Positions 9,101 through 18,029 of a DNA stretch of 64,000 bases are shown here, in pieces. Source of the stretch: Dyadobacter fermentans. Lineage in GTDB: Bacteria; Bacteroidota; Bacteroidia; Cytophagales; Spirosomataceae. Both the position numbers and the translations under genes were made by a program. The stretch is from assembly GCF_019924045.1 (NCBI RefSeq), contig NZ_JAHXBN010000032.1:1-64000 (forward strand). Reading direction: 5' to 3'. Numbering within the stretch: the stretch's first letter is position 1; each line of letters opens with the position of its first letter. The notes under the pieces are model-generated. The model did not search any database, was not told the DNA's origin, and worked only from the letters and a program-made list of their open reading frames with translations.

Positions 9101-12100
9101 CCAATACATCTCCTGTTACTCCAATTTTAGAAATAGATGCCAAAGATAGAAAGCTACAGTTTATTGTTAAGTCCAATGTCAACATAGACTTACACAAAGT
9201 CTCGTGGGAACCAGAAATCCATTACAGCAAAAGTTTAAATCTTGCTAGTTTCGACTCTGATAATAATTCGAAACCGGGCAAAGACACATCTGTTGTTGAA
9301 AAACAATACCCCGTCCCTAACTTCGTGTTCAATGATACTCTACGTTTTGCAAATGCGAAATACAATATTAAAGAAGAGGATACCGGCATTGATTTTTATC
9401 CGTCTTTAACAATTTCCGATAGCATTGATGCTTCATTTTGGTTTGCGGTTAAATCACCACAGAAGGTTTTGGCCAAAAAATTATTGACCTATAAAAAAGG
9501 GAGATTAACAGAAAACAACCCACTATCGGTAAGTATAGGCAAGAAAATTCCTTACATTGTGACCTTTGAGGCAGCAGAAACAAAACTAGGTAAACAGAAG
9601 GATATCGCGTACCAACGGGCCGTTAATAATATCGCAGCTTCAAATTATCGGTTACAAGGTAATGCCGTAAATGGCTGGTTTGGTAAAACGCCTAGCGCCA
9701 AACCACATAGCAATGGCAATTTCATTGTAGTGTCTGTCAATGGGAACTATAAGATCATTCCAGAATTATCTGTGGCGAACGATTTAACATCTGGCAAAAT
9801 TGTTGTGCAAGCATGGATTAATGGCAAGCCAATTAAGTTAGAACAACAGGATAGCATTATTAATTATAGTAAAGGTGTGTTTATAAGCCCTCTGAATCCG
9901 ATCAGTTTGTCGAATTTACAAGCTAACGACACTGTATCTATACAATATATTTACGCGGACGATATACTAAATTTAAATCCAACATTAATCCATCAATTTA
10001 GACTAGTGCAGTTTTTTCCTGCTGAGTTCTGGACTAATCGAACAAATCAAACTTTTGGAGCAATGTACCAAGGCTGGGGCCAATTTGTTTACAATGGAAT
10101 GGATAATAGGTATTCAGAAAAAATAAATGAGCAATTATTATATCTGCCAAAGGGAAATTCTATAACAGAAAACGACGCTAATGGCTTTACAAGTAAGCTA
10201 AATGAAGCTATTACAAAAAGAAAGCCCATGGAAAAGGATGCAAATTATAACTTACTTTCTGTTGCTAAAGGTGTGTTTTCTCCAATGTTGCCATATTCAA
10301 ACGGCGAGGTTAGTTTTTGGTTGGGAGGCGAAGATTCGATATACTTGAAACACGACGAAATGAGCACGTCAAGGCTAGGAATTGATGATGTTCAAAGTAT
10401 AAATCCGTTCGAGAGTACAAAACAAGACCCAAGCGAACCCGACAAATCATACGGTAGAGGTATTCTAAAAATATCTAAGGCAACTAGTGATACGTATAAC
10501 GGTGGTGGTGAATTCTCCCCAACTGGTAACCTTTCTGGTTTTTACTCTACTGGAAGTGCACATCAAGTGTCAGATTTCTTGGATATGAATGGGGACAAAT
10601 TTCCTGATATTGTAGGGGGCGATCACATTCAGCTTACTAATTCAAGGGGACGGTTAACCAGTCAATTAGCTACAAGCGGTACAAAACATTTTTCAGAGAA
10701 CACCAGTGGAGGATTAAGTGTTACTGGATCATCCAAGAGATCTCAACCTGAAAAGGGAAAAGTACCTTCACCTTTAAAAATGTCAAGCACATCTTTGGTA
10801 GATGCTAAAGGAAGCGAAGCTGTTGGGGAGTCTGCCAGCAGTTATACAGGAGCGAGCGGAGCATTCAACATTAGTGAAGACAACGTAAAAACCACTTGGG
10901 TTGATATTAATGGAGACGGTTTGCCAGATAGAGTTAGTACTGATAAATATGATTTAAATCTTGGTTATGGGCAGTATTTGCCAATCAAACTCGATATTGG
11001 CGACATCAACAAAGCTGAAAACTTATCGCTCTCTCCGGGAATAACTACGGGATATTCTTTCGATAAGCACAGTTTCTCTGGCGGTGCCGGTTTAGCAATG
11101 TCTGCAAGTAAAAGCAAGAGAAGTATCCAAGATATGAATGGAGATGGACTACCCGATAAAGTTTTTATAGGAAGCAATGGTGAATTGAAAGTTGCTGTTA
11201 ATACCGGTAAAGCTTTTTTAAATTATACCGAATGGGAAATACTAGCGAAAGGAGGAGGTAGCTATGAGACATTAGGGGATGTGGCCTCATTCCCCATTCG
11301 ATTTTTGTCTGGTGGACTACCAGATTCTAAAAGATTACCTTGGTTAAGTCTAGAAAAAACAAAGTTCAACTCGTCAAATGGTGTCTCGATTGGTGGCAGT
11401 TACACTTATGGGTTTGCAATCCCTATCCCACCTATAAAGTTTGTTTTTAATGTTGGATTTAATCACTCCAATAGCATTGGCAGGACCATTAGGCAAGTTG
11501 TTGATATTAATGCTGATGGATATCCCGATATCCTGTATTCCACTGACGAAAAGAAAATGGAAGTATGGCTGTCCAAATTGGGGCAAACCAATAAAATTTC
11601 AACAATCATAAATCCTTTGGGAGGGGTAATAAATATAAGTTACACCCATACAGATGTAAGTGAAGAACATCCAGGAGGTAAATGGATAATGAGTGAGGTG
11701 TCTTTACATGACGGAATAGAAAGTGATAGAGTCGATAGGGATGCCAAATTTGATAGCAAACGAATCTTTTCCTATTCCGGTGGGAAATATGACAGATACG
11801 AAAGAGAATTTTTAGGATTTTCTAAAATAATTTCCACTGATATAGATTTTGATAAAAATATCGAGAAGCCATATCGAGATATTGTTCGGCATTATAATAC
11901 TGATAGTTACTTCGGAGCAGGGCAATTGATGCAAGAATTAGTAAGGGATGCACAAGATACCTCAAAAAAATATACAATCACACTTAATAGGTACTATGAC
12001 AAAGTAGTGAAAAGTGTTGAAGAAAATAACAATCGGGTAGGAAAATTTAAACGTCAAGTTGGAGTTGTTTTCCCTATGTTAATGCATACCATAAACGGAA

Positions 12101-15100
12101 CATTTGAGGGGGAGCATAATGTTCTTTGGCAAAATAAAAGTAGCTATTTCTATGATGAATCCGAAAACTTAAAATTTGGGTATATTTCGAAATTTATTTA
12201 CAAGGAAAATCCAGAAAATGAAGACGATCTGACAATCTCATATGTGACCAAAATTACCTATGAGAAAAATGATCAAATAAACTATCTCATTGGTAGGCCC
12301 AATAATGTAATTACCCAAAATGCGGATGGAAGTCGTGTTTACAAACATGATGGAGCAACGTACTATAAATGGGGTATAGAAAATGAAAATTGTAGAAACG
12401 GAAAAATTAAGGAAATTTTAAATTACCTAAACAAAGACACTATTTTAGTTACTTTGCTAGACTATGATGTGAGATACGGCTCTGTTATAAGTAAAGTTCT
12501 ACCCAATAAACTAAAACTTACGTACACTTACGATAGTGGTGGGGAGCCTGGAGCCCCTGTGTCAGAAGGGTCTAATACATTTAGTTATGTAACCAAGGTC
12601 ACAATACCAGAGAGAAATCTTTGGAGTGAAACTTTCTATGACTACCGTTATGGTATTCCAATTCGGACGCGCGATGTAAACGAAAACTGGATGAACTTTA
12701 AACTGGATAGATTTGGAAGAGTTGTCCAGATTGTGGGGCCAAAGGAATGCGGCAATCCGGGACGAAATGGAGAATGCCAAAGTGGAAAATATACAGTTAG
12801 AGTCCAATATTCACTTAACGGAACTTTGCCTGATAATAAAAATCCTTTGGCAAGAGCCCAGCAATACAATGAAGATAGTAATGGTAAGCAAACTTCACCA
12901 CTGGAGACTATCAACTTTATTGATGGATTTAACCGGTCAGTTCAAGTGAAAAAGACAGCGGAAATTGTTAATGCCGATGGAAAAGAAAATGATGCTAAAT
13001 GGACAGTCACTGGTAGAGTAAACTATGATGCGTTGGGTCGAGTCTTAGAGAGTCATTATCCTGCCTTAGACAACTCAAATGGCTTTGAATTTATCGAGAC
13101 ACCTGGAGATAATTATGCCACTAAATTTACATACGATATAATAGATCGCAATACCAGTACTGTGCTTCCTAAAATATCAAATCCGCAGGGTGAATTATTC
13201 GATTCGAAAATTTACAGCAAAGATATGAATGGCACGGTAGTAACTACACTTTCGGCAAACGATGGATCTGGCGGATTACAGAAGAGAGAACAACATTTCA
13301 ACGGAAGTGGATTTTTATCAAAAGAAGTACTCTATGACAACTCTGGCAATGCCAATGCTACGCAATTTTTATATGACCCTATTCATCAACTTAAGAGAGT
13401 TATCGACGCCGGAGGCAGAATTACCCTTAATAACTACGATCAACAGGGAAACAAAACAGTAATTCAACATCCCGATGCAGGGACCACACGATTTAAATAT
13501 GACGAGGCTGGCAGAATTTATAGCAAAACGACTGGAAATGGAGATAAGATCGAATACAAATATGACCATGATCGTTTAGTACAAATAAAATATCCGCTGC
13601 ACAAGGAGAACGATGTATTGTACGTGTATTCAAATGACCCAAACAAGCCAAAAAATAGCGCAAACAAGGTAATTTATCAGGAGGATGCTTCCGGCGCACA
13701 GTCATTTGAATATGGGGAGCTTGGGGAGATAACTACCAATACCAGAACAGTTATTGTACCATTCAGTAGCAAGAGATATACTTTTATAACTAAGTTTAAA
13801 TACGACACCTGGAACAGGCTCTTGTCAATTACCTACCCAGACCAAGAAACGGTGGTCTATAATTATAATAAAGCGGGTTTGTTATCAAGCGTAACGGGCT
13901 TTAAAGACAGAAATTTGGATAATACAGTAAAAAAGAGGTTTGATTATATATCCAAAATTACGTACGACCGGTTTGATCAAAGAGTTCAGGTAATATCGAA
14001 TGATGACAAAAAGGTGACTACAACTTTCGACTACGAAGCAGACCGGCGGCGGTTAGCGTTGATGAAAATTGGTGGTATCTCCAACAATTCGGAATATTTC
14101 AATTCTTTTGAGTCATCCTATGTCTATGATAATCAGAATAACGTTCGCAGGAACACTCTTTCAAAGAAAAAGGGCACTGCAACATCAAGCATGGTACATA
14201 CTTATGGCTATGATAAGCTAAACCGCCTCGACTCTGCTGGAGGAGTCTGGAAAAATGCAACTGAATTGGCTACATACAATTTAGGATTGTCGTATGATGG
14301 CATGTTTAACCTCACGAGTAGGAACTTGACATTGGAGGCCACAAAGACTGGATCTCCACAGCCAACAATCCCACACATACAGTATGTTAACAACTACTCT
14401 TATGGGGATGGGGGGAGCCACCAACTGACACAAATGAAGGAGGAGATTTTCAAAAAAAGCACTCCTAATTACAACGAAAGCAATACTGAAAAATATTTTT
14501 ACGACAAGAATGGAAACAATACGTTAAAATCAACTGCCGATAAATCGGGCAATGATAATGTCTACGAGCGTAAAATAGACTGGGATGAAGAAAACCGGAT
14601 CAACGCGGTAAGTGTAAACGGGTACGTGAGCCAATATGTATATGACGCCAATGGGGAGAGAACAATCAAGCTTAGTACAGTGGAGGACGCTGTATTTGTG
14701 AACGGCAAATTTGCGGGGGATACTTCGTCGATTGTTTCCTTCTCACTTTACGCCAGCCCGTATTTTTCCATGCGCAACGGAAACGGTGTGTACACAAAAC
14801 ACATTTATATAGGAAGCCAGCGGATTGTTAGCCAAATTGAAAATGTCAAGGCCTTTAAAGACGATAAAAATATTCCGCTTGAAACTGATGCCGTAACATG
14901 CCCCTTTCCAAATCGACCAAGTTGTAATGAATCTCGTACGTTGGAAGCGCAGCGAGTCTCGCTAAACAACCGGATGAATGCGGTATTTGGCAGGTTCGAC
15001 TTCCATCACGAAACCATCAAGCCCAATGCTTTTGATTTGCCTCCGGCATTTTTTTATAATAACGGCATTAATCCGTTGACTCTAATTCCTGGCGGGAAAT

Positions 15101-16038
15101 CAGATTCTAAGCCGTCCGAACTAAAACCTGATTGGCTTAACTTCTACTACCACACCAACCAAGTTGGTAGTACTTCATTTATTACGGACAATGACGCCAA
15201 GGTAGTCCAATATGTGGAATACCTACCTTATGGCGAAACTTTTATGGAGCAAAGGGTTAACCACAGTAGTCAATTCTTATTTAATGGCAAAGAGCAAGAC
15301 CAGGAAACTGGCCTTTACTATTACGGTGCCCGCTATTACGACCCGCATACTTATCAATGGCTGGGAGTGGATCCAATGGCAGAAAAGTACCCTGGTTTCA
15401 GTCCGTATAATTTTGTATTGGGTAATCCTCTTAGGAATATTGACCTAAAAGGTGAAGAAGCCGAAGAGAATACTAATTTACACGTTAATCAAAGTGTTAA
15501 TAGTGCTGGATACAACGGAGTAAATAATATCGGTAAATATATAGGACAGCAAATGGGTGATGCTGGTTCTGTTCGCGAAAGCTATATTAGTGCAGTGTCT
15601 ACTCTAGATGAAAAAAATTCCTTGGAACGGGCAATTCTTAAAGGTGAAATGCGAGATAAAACACCTAATCTAATAAGGACTCTTCTTGAACGTAAACGAC
15701 CTGATTTAGGCCCCCCCCCTGGTTCCGGTGGTAGAGCAAATGTAACAAATGCAACAGCAAATAATATTGGTACCGCCTTTAAAATTGGGGGCCGAGCTCT
15801 TGTTGGAGCTTCCTACGCATATGACGCTTACAACATCTTCCAGGCACCAGACAAGTATCGAGCACTTATGGAAAGTAGTGTTGGAACATTAGGCGCCCTT
15901 GGCGGTGGAACAATTGGCACTTTATTGGGGATACCTTCTGGACCTGGGGCGATTGGTACCGCTGTTGTTGGATCGTCAGTAGGAGGTTATTATGGAAGGA
16001 AATTAGGTGGTGCATTCTATGATTCCATTCATAAATAA
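6133..16038 (+). CDS. Giant SpvB/TcB-RHS cocoon protein with variable C-terminal tip
   Basis: A 3,301-residue protein. It has a basic N-terminus with one hydrophobic segment (MGTLLLFAIPMVIVLL, about residues 17-33), then an SpvB-type domain from about residue 250 (SYHIETLPGRGGIQPDL). Calcium-type D-x-N/D-G-D-G repeats lie near residues 626, 706, 1484, 1590, 1667 and 1791 (such as DINGDGLPDRV). A long series of YD/RHS repeats follows, then an RHS core (about 3,004-3,108) with GLYYYGARYYDPHTYQWLG and NPLRNIDLKGE. In TcB/TcC toxins these parts build a hollow shell that cleaves itself at the core and encloses the C-terminal segment. Here the tip is residues 3,110-3,301, ending in a glycine-zipper stretch that may insert into membranes. 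Substrate, delivery route and toxicity are not shown by the sequence. Low GC suggests transfer. Confidence 0.85.
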   Translation: MELRYTQIALRKGSRRRVMGTLLLFAIPMVIVLLTGRRNNRHQLLLPNETERASRVNGSSGSYKSNFPILSNSDSIGEAENQKPFLELVSDNFPKRQVDPESNTGQMEYHIIENHDETHLIGVGMVNVTDNENGYRITFFSQEGSKNIGISFDPLKIPQGYSIHDVYTYRFNEASNNWEQLKRDGIDFDENKVHSTSSKDGEFINAIIKVPEAPETQGYAPTTLSDIKVGDPASMVQLIQPPVANNQGTANLSYHIETLPGRGGIQPDLNIMYNSDGGNGWMGEGWSLSGISSITVDTRWGVPKYNTLTETETYLLDGQMLAYDENGKTPHRAIDLQRSSITHNGKTVFVERRQNSFHRIERYGTKPENYHWEITDKSGTKYYYGWDVTHNENALIRKKDGMMGIAEWKLTKVVDVWGNYLVLNYMPDYPHPKKIEYTLHDGNQTTFHRVVFKYDDQDRPDDTMISARYGVAINPNAKRLSEILVERDLTKLGSSTPQLVRKYSLKYKSGAFGKTILSAIDQHGDDGKIFNTHKFKYHNEDNSYPFFSKASSIKVNSKALSGSIPINPLGIVNNTTTAIGASTSEGTSFSGYIGVGVGNPTSVDFSAGIQYNNSSSSSEGVNTLIDIDGDGRPDKVFVKGSVLQYEKNLSLGDKIEFDSTPVTISGVNTFMEESSRTTGWGAKVNWGIATLGYDKSSTETIVKTYFSDVNGDGLMDIVKGGHVFFNTGKVKLMNSKQVLEFTKFSSNSPALINGTEVSSSPFSYDNSKESEELINNNPLQEVVKVWEAPFNGQVDVIAPIKLLAGNPEKKPDGVWASIEHRSKEVTLEIKPGDLSQKALSISNLIVTKGDKIFFRLQSGKKLDANGFCDRVKWDPKIDYKSLETMGSAFPIENSVRSRYSFQSSSDFLVSNSLPISLPSNVDKIFVKGKFSKGETMDALTIQVIQLGLDLEKPVIDLRGNHVKDEKGNLLYAYSFDKVLFEKEYGPQETSNTSPVTPILEIDAKDRKLQFIVKSNVNIDLHKVSWEPEIHYSKSLNLASFDSDNNSKPGKDTSVVEKQYPVPNFVFNDTLRFANAKYNIKEEDTGIDFYPSLTISDSIDASFWFAVKSPQKVLAKKLLTYKKGRLTENNPLSVSIGKKIPYIVTFEAAETKLGKQKDIAYQRAVNNIAASNYRLQGNAVNGWFGKTPSAKPHSNGNFIVVSVNGNYKIIPELSVANDLTSGKIVVQAWINGKPIKLEQQDSIINYSKGVFISPLNPISLSNLQANDTVSIQYIYADDILNLNPTLIHQFRLVQFFPAEFWTNRTNQTFGAMYQGWGQFVYNGMDNRYSEKINEQLLYLPKGNSITENDANGFTSKLNEAITKRKPMEKDANYNLLSVAKGVFSPMLPYSNGEVSFWLGGEDSIYLKHDEMSTSRLGIDDVQSINPFESTKQDPSEPDKSYGRGILKISKATSDTYNGGGEFSPTGNLSGFYSTGSAHQVSDFLDMNGDKFPDIVGGDHIQLTNSRGRLTSQLATSGTKHFSENTSGGLSVTGSSKRSQPEKGKVPSPLKMSSTSLVDAKGSEAVGESASSYTGASGAFNISEDNVKTTWVDINGDGLPDRVSTDKYDLNLGYGQYLPIKLDIGDINKAENLSLSPGITTGYSFDKHSFSGGAGLAMSASKSKRSIQDMNGDGLPDKVFIGSNGELKVAVNTGKAFLNYTEWEILAKGGGSYETLGDVASFPIRFLSGGLPDSKRLPWLSLEKTKFNSSNGVSIGGSYTYGFAIPIPPIKFVFNVGFNHSNSIGRTIRQVVDINADGYPDILYSTDEKKMEVWLSKLGQTNKISTIINPLGGVINISYTHTDVSEEHPGGKWIMSEVSLHDGIESDRVDRDAKFDSKRIFSYSGGKYDRYEREFLGFSKIISTDIDFDKNIEKPYRDIVRHYNTDSYFGAGQLMQELVRDAQDTSKKYTITLNRYYDKVVKSVEENNNRVGKFKRQVGVVFPMLMHTINGTFEGEHNVLWQNKSSYFYDESENLKFGYISKFIYKENPENEDDLTISYVTKITYEKNDQINYLIGRPNNVITQNADGSRVYKHDGATYYKWGIENENCRNGKIKEILNYLNKDTILVTLLDYDVRYGSVISKVLPNKLKLTYTYDSGGEPGAPVSEGSNTFSYVTKVTIPERNLWSETFYDYRYGIPIRTRDVNENWMNFKLDRFGRVVQIVGPKECGNPGRNGECQSGKYTVRVQYSLNGTLPDNKNPLARAQQYNEDSNGKQTSPLETINFIDGFNRSVQVKKTAEIVNADGKENDAKWTVTGRVNYDALGRVLESHYPALDNSNGFEFIETPGDNYATKFTYDIIDRNTSTVLPKISNPQGELFDSKIYSKDMNGTVVTTLSANDGSGGLQKREQHFNGSGFLSKEVLYDNSGNANATQFLYDPIHQLKRVIDAGGRITLNNYDQQGNKTVIQHPDAGTTRFKYDEAGRIYSKTTGNGDKIEYKYDHDRLVQIKYPLHKENDVLYVYSNDPNKPKNSANKVIYQEDASGAQSFEYGELGEITTNTRTVIVPFSSKRYTFITKFKYDTWNRLLSITYPDQETVVYNYNKAGLLSSVTGFKDRNLDNTVKKRFDYISKITYDRFDQRVQVISNDDKKVTTTFDYEADRRRLALMKIGGISNNSEYFNSFESSYVYDNQNNVRRNTLSKKKGTATSSMVHTYGYDKLNRLDSAGGVWKNATELATYNLGLSYDGMFNLTSRNLTLEATKTGSPQPTIPHIQYVNNYSYGDGGSHQLTQMKEEIFKKSTPNYNESNTEKYFYDKNGNNTLKSTADKSGNDNVYERKIDWDEENRINAVSVNGYVSQYVYDANGERTIKLSTVEDAVFVNGKFAGDTSSIVSFSLYASPYFSMRNGNGVYTKHIYIGSQRIVSQIENVKAFKDDKNIPLETDAVTCPFPNRPSCNESRTLEAQRVSLNNRMNAVFGRFDFHHETIKPNAFDLPPAFFYNNGINPLTLIPGGKSDSKPSELKPDWLNFYYHTNQVGSTSFITDNDAKVVQYVEYLPYGETFMEQRVNHSSQFLFNGKEQDQETGLYYYGARYYDPHTYQWLGVDPMAEKYPGFSPYNFVLGNPLRNIDLKGEEAEENTNLHVNQSVNSAGYNGVNNIGKYIGQQMGDAGSVRESYISAVSTLDEKNSLERAILKGEMRDKTPNLIRTLLERKRPDLGPPPGSGGRANVTNATANNIGTAFKIGGRALVGASYAYDAYNIFQAPDKYRALMESSVGTLGALGGGTIGTLLGIPSGPGAIGTAVVGSSVGGYYGRKLGGAFYDSIHK
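15711..15719 (+). repeat. C9 homopolymer tract inside the SpvB/RHS tip
   Basis: Nine consecutive C bases encode the Pro run in LGPPPGSGG, between the conserved RHS core and the glycine-zipper end of the giant protein. The surrounding gene is AT-rich, so a run of this kind is conspicuous. Slippage by one base would replace the last roughly 107 residues, so the tract could act as an on/off switch for the tip. Confidence 0.6.
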
Positions 16039-16079
16039 ATATTCACTTTAATGAATTTGATTCCTGAAAATTATGCTAT

Positions 16080-16952
16080 ATGAGAAATTTGTTCTTACTA
16101 ATGATTTTCAACAATATCTTATTCGCTGCCAAAGCTCAACAAATCTTTTTGACTTCAGTATTCAACAACTCACTTGAAATATCCTATTTAGCCTGCCAAA
16201 AAGATAAAATTCTACTGTTAACAGAAAAGTGTAAGCATCTTTATTACTTGGATGAGGCGGGTAACATTATTGGAGAACAGTCAATAGACAAAGGCTATAT
16301 AAAAAACAAGGAAGTCGAGATCGAAGGAGCAGCTTGGTTAAAAAACGGCCTGTTAATAACCAATGAAAAGGTTGGTGAGATACTTTACCTTAACTTTAGT
16401 GTGGGTACAGTGAGCAAAGTGGATGCCAACTATGATATGAGTTCAGATACTGGCAGCCAAGGAATGGAAGGGATTGCGATTGACTCAACTCGCAGATTAT
16501 GTTATGTTTTGAAAGAGAAGAGTGATCACAATGAAAGTATGATCCGTGTTTTTAGTATCCTTGAAGGGCAAGGTGCTCCCAGGTTACAGTTTGTAAAAAA
16601 TGTAAGAATTCGTTTGCTGAATAACGAGTGGAGGTTTGCTGATGCGTTTTACAACACAGCAGATGATCAGCTTTACTTTCTGGAGACAAAAAAGAGAGGT
16701 TATCGGGTTGTAAAAGTAAAAAGCTCCGATTTAGAAAAAGCCACGGGCGAGAACTTGGTCAATCCTATACTTCATAAAGACCTTAGTGGACTTATCAACC
16801 CATTTGAGCAAAAGAAGTTTAATACCAACATCGAAGGTCTGGCCCTTAAGGATGGTAGCATTTATATGGTTAGTGACAACGCAACTACATCTACGTGCAG
16901 CTCGTCAATTCTAGGTAAAGGAAAGACGTTATTGATAAAAGTCCCTTTCTAA
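16080..16952 (+). CDS. Exported beta-propeller protein (SdiA-regulated or phytase-like type)
   Basis: A 290-residue protein beginning MRNLFLLMIFNNILFAAKAQ, a signal peptide with likely cleavage after AKA. The mature part has repeated strand-turn units with VEIEGAAWLKNGLLITNE, QGMEGIAIDSTRRLCYVL and NIEGLALKDGSIYMVSDN. This E-G-[IL]-A pattern is typical of SdiA-regulated and esterase-like phytase propellers. It sits 41 bp after the giant SpvB/RHS gene on the same strand and shares its low GC. An immunity gene would normally occupy this place, but immunity proteins are rarely propellers. Function as immunity, processing factor or ligand sensor is open. The SNATTSTCSS stretch near the C-terminus is unusual. 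Confidence 0.55.
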   Translation: MRNLFLLMIFNNILFAAKAQQIFLTSVFNNSLEISYLACQKDKILLLTEKCKHLYYLDEAGNIIGEQSIDKGYIKNKEVEIEGAAWLKNGLLITNEKVGEILYLNFSVGTVSKVDANYDMSSDTGSQGMEGIAIDSTRRLCYVLKEKSDHNESMIRVFSILEGQGAPRLQFVKNVRIRLLNNEWRFADAFYNTADDQLYFLETKKRGYRVVKVKSSDLEKATGENLVNPILHKDLSGLINPFEQKKFNTNIEGLALKDGSIYMVSDNATTSTCSSSILGKGKTLLIKVPF

Positions 16953-17950
16953 AAGTTAGCACGTTACACATTTATCTCAACCATCACCATCCATATCATC
17001 AACTATAAGCTTTCCTGAAATTGAAGCGGCAAAAGATTGAAATCGATCAAGATTGGCTCCAAAATTCGAAATATATCTAACAAGGTGGCGACCTACAAGC
17101 AAGCGCTTTTTGGACAGGACTGATAGTGTTCAGTAAAGAAAAATCCACCCCTGATAATAAATCCTAAAACATAAAACAGAATGGATTCTACAAAAGAGGG
17201 GTGAACTTCAAGTACCTGTCAATTTCCTAAAAAAGGGGTTGCGAAAATGAATAGTAATTGATCGCACAAGCAACCAGACAAATTCTGGGGACATCATTTT
17301 TTCAATGTATTCAAATTGATCGATGTTGTGCTTCATATCGATCTTCGCTTTTCTTCTGTCACCTTGCCAGCACCTTTCTCAGCCAGGGCGGTGAGCTAGA
17401 AATCAGCAGAGAACCTGAGAGCAAAATGCAAGTCATCTTTGCTCAGCGACTAGCCCAAGCAATTAATCGCCCCTGTTCAGAAGAACAAATTAGTTTTTCC
17501 GAGCCATGAGCTCGCGTTCCCGGTTGCCGATTCGAACCCTCGGAGATGAGGGATTCGAACCTAAAATACAAAAGAAATCAACCCAATTTTTGCCCTTAAA
17601 CAGGGATTTCATAACTTTGCACAAAACAAGGTTTGTTACAAATTGATATTCAGCTAGTTAGATGAGTTTTTACGAGACTTTTTGAGCTGATATCGTGAAT
17701 CGTGGAAGTAATTTTTGAAACCCTATAACTCGCTGTCTAACAGCTTGTTAACTGCCATGTTTCAAATCCTCTCTAAAATTATTGCGATTCGAAGAAAGGA
17801 TCTTCACCTGAAAACTTTCCGGATCGGCCAATGCTGCATCTTTCAGCGTGGTAAACCAACTTGTTCCCTCTGAGCACTGCGGGGTATTCCCAGCGTCGGG
17901 CAGGATCGTACCAATAACGGTAGGCTACGAGGGTATTTTTATCAGCAGGA
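16953..17950. other. Long gene-poor stretch at the accessory boundary
   Basis: About 1 kb with no convincing intact gene; an 83-codon frame at 17258-17509 has an implausible composition and no context. Two mutually complementary words, CACCCCT near 17150 and AGGGGTG near 17200, flank about 45 bp and may be mobile-element debris. A tRNA-Ser-like 3' fragment lies at 17541-17561, and the 3' part of an interrupted gene occupies 17748-17958. Confidence 0.4.
17541..17561 (-). tRNA. tRNA-Ser 3'-end fragment (likely attachment-site remnant)
   Basis: On the minus strand the sequence GGTTCGAATCCCTCATCTCCG reads as the T-loop, T-stem and 3' acceptor strand of a tRNA-Ser. The tRNA body that should lie at higher coordinates is absent. 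A second T-arm-like word (AGGGTTCGAATC) follows immediately. Isolated tRNA 3' ends of this kind are left by integrases that use tRNA genes as attachment sites. It is not a functional tRNA. Confidence 0.45.
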
Positions 17951-17983
17951 AATGTCCCGGATCAAATCCAAAACTTTTGGAGC
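17951..17983 (+). repeat. Left target duplication and left inverted repeat of the IS
   Basis: AATGTCCC (17951-17958) is one copy of the target-site duplication. It is followed by the 25-bp left terminal repeat beginning GGATCAAATCC (17959-17983), which matches the right end at 20 of 25 positions. Confidence 0.85.
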
Positions 17984-18029
17984 CTATATGATTTTTCTAG
18001 GTTTGTATATTTAATAAACCTAGTCTGTT

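Noticed and set aside
17258..17509. An 83-codon plus-strand frame in the gene-poor stretch
   Set aside because: Composition is not protein-like, no start context or neighbour supports it, and it overlaps the region leading to tRNA and IS debris.
17531..17562. A possible complete tRNA-Ser
   Set aside because: Only the T-arm and acceptor 3' strand can be seen; no D-arm, anticodon or 5' acceptor strand is present at higher coordinates.
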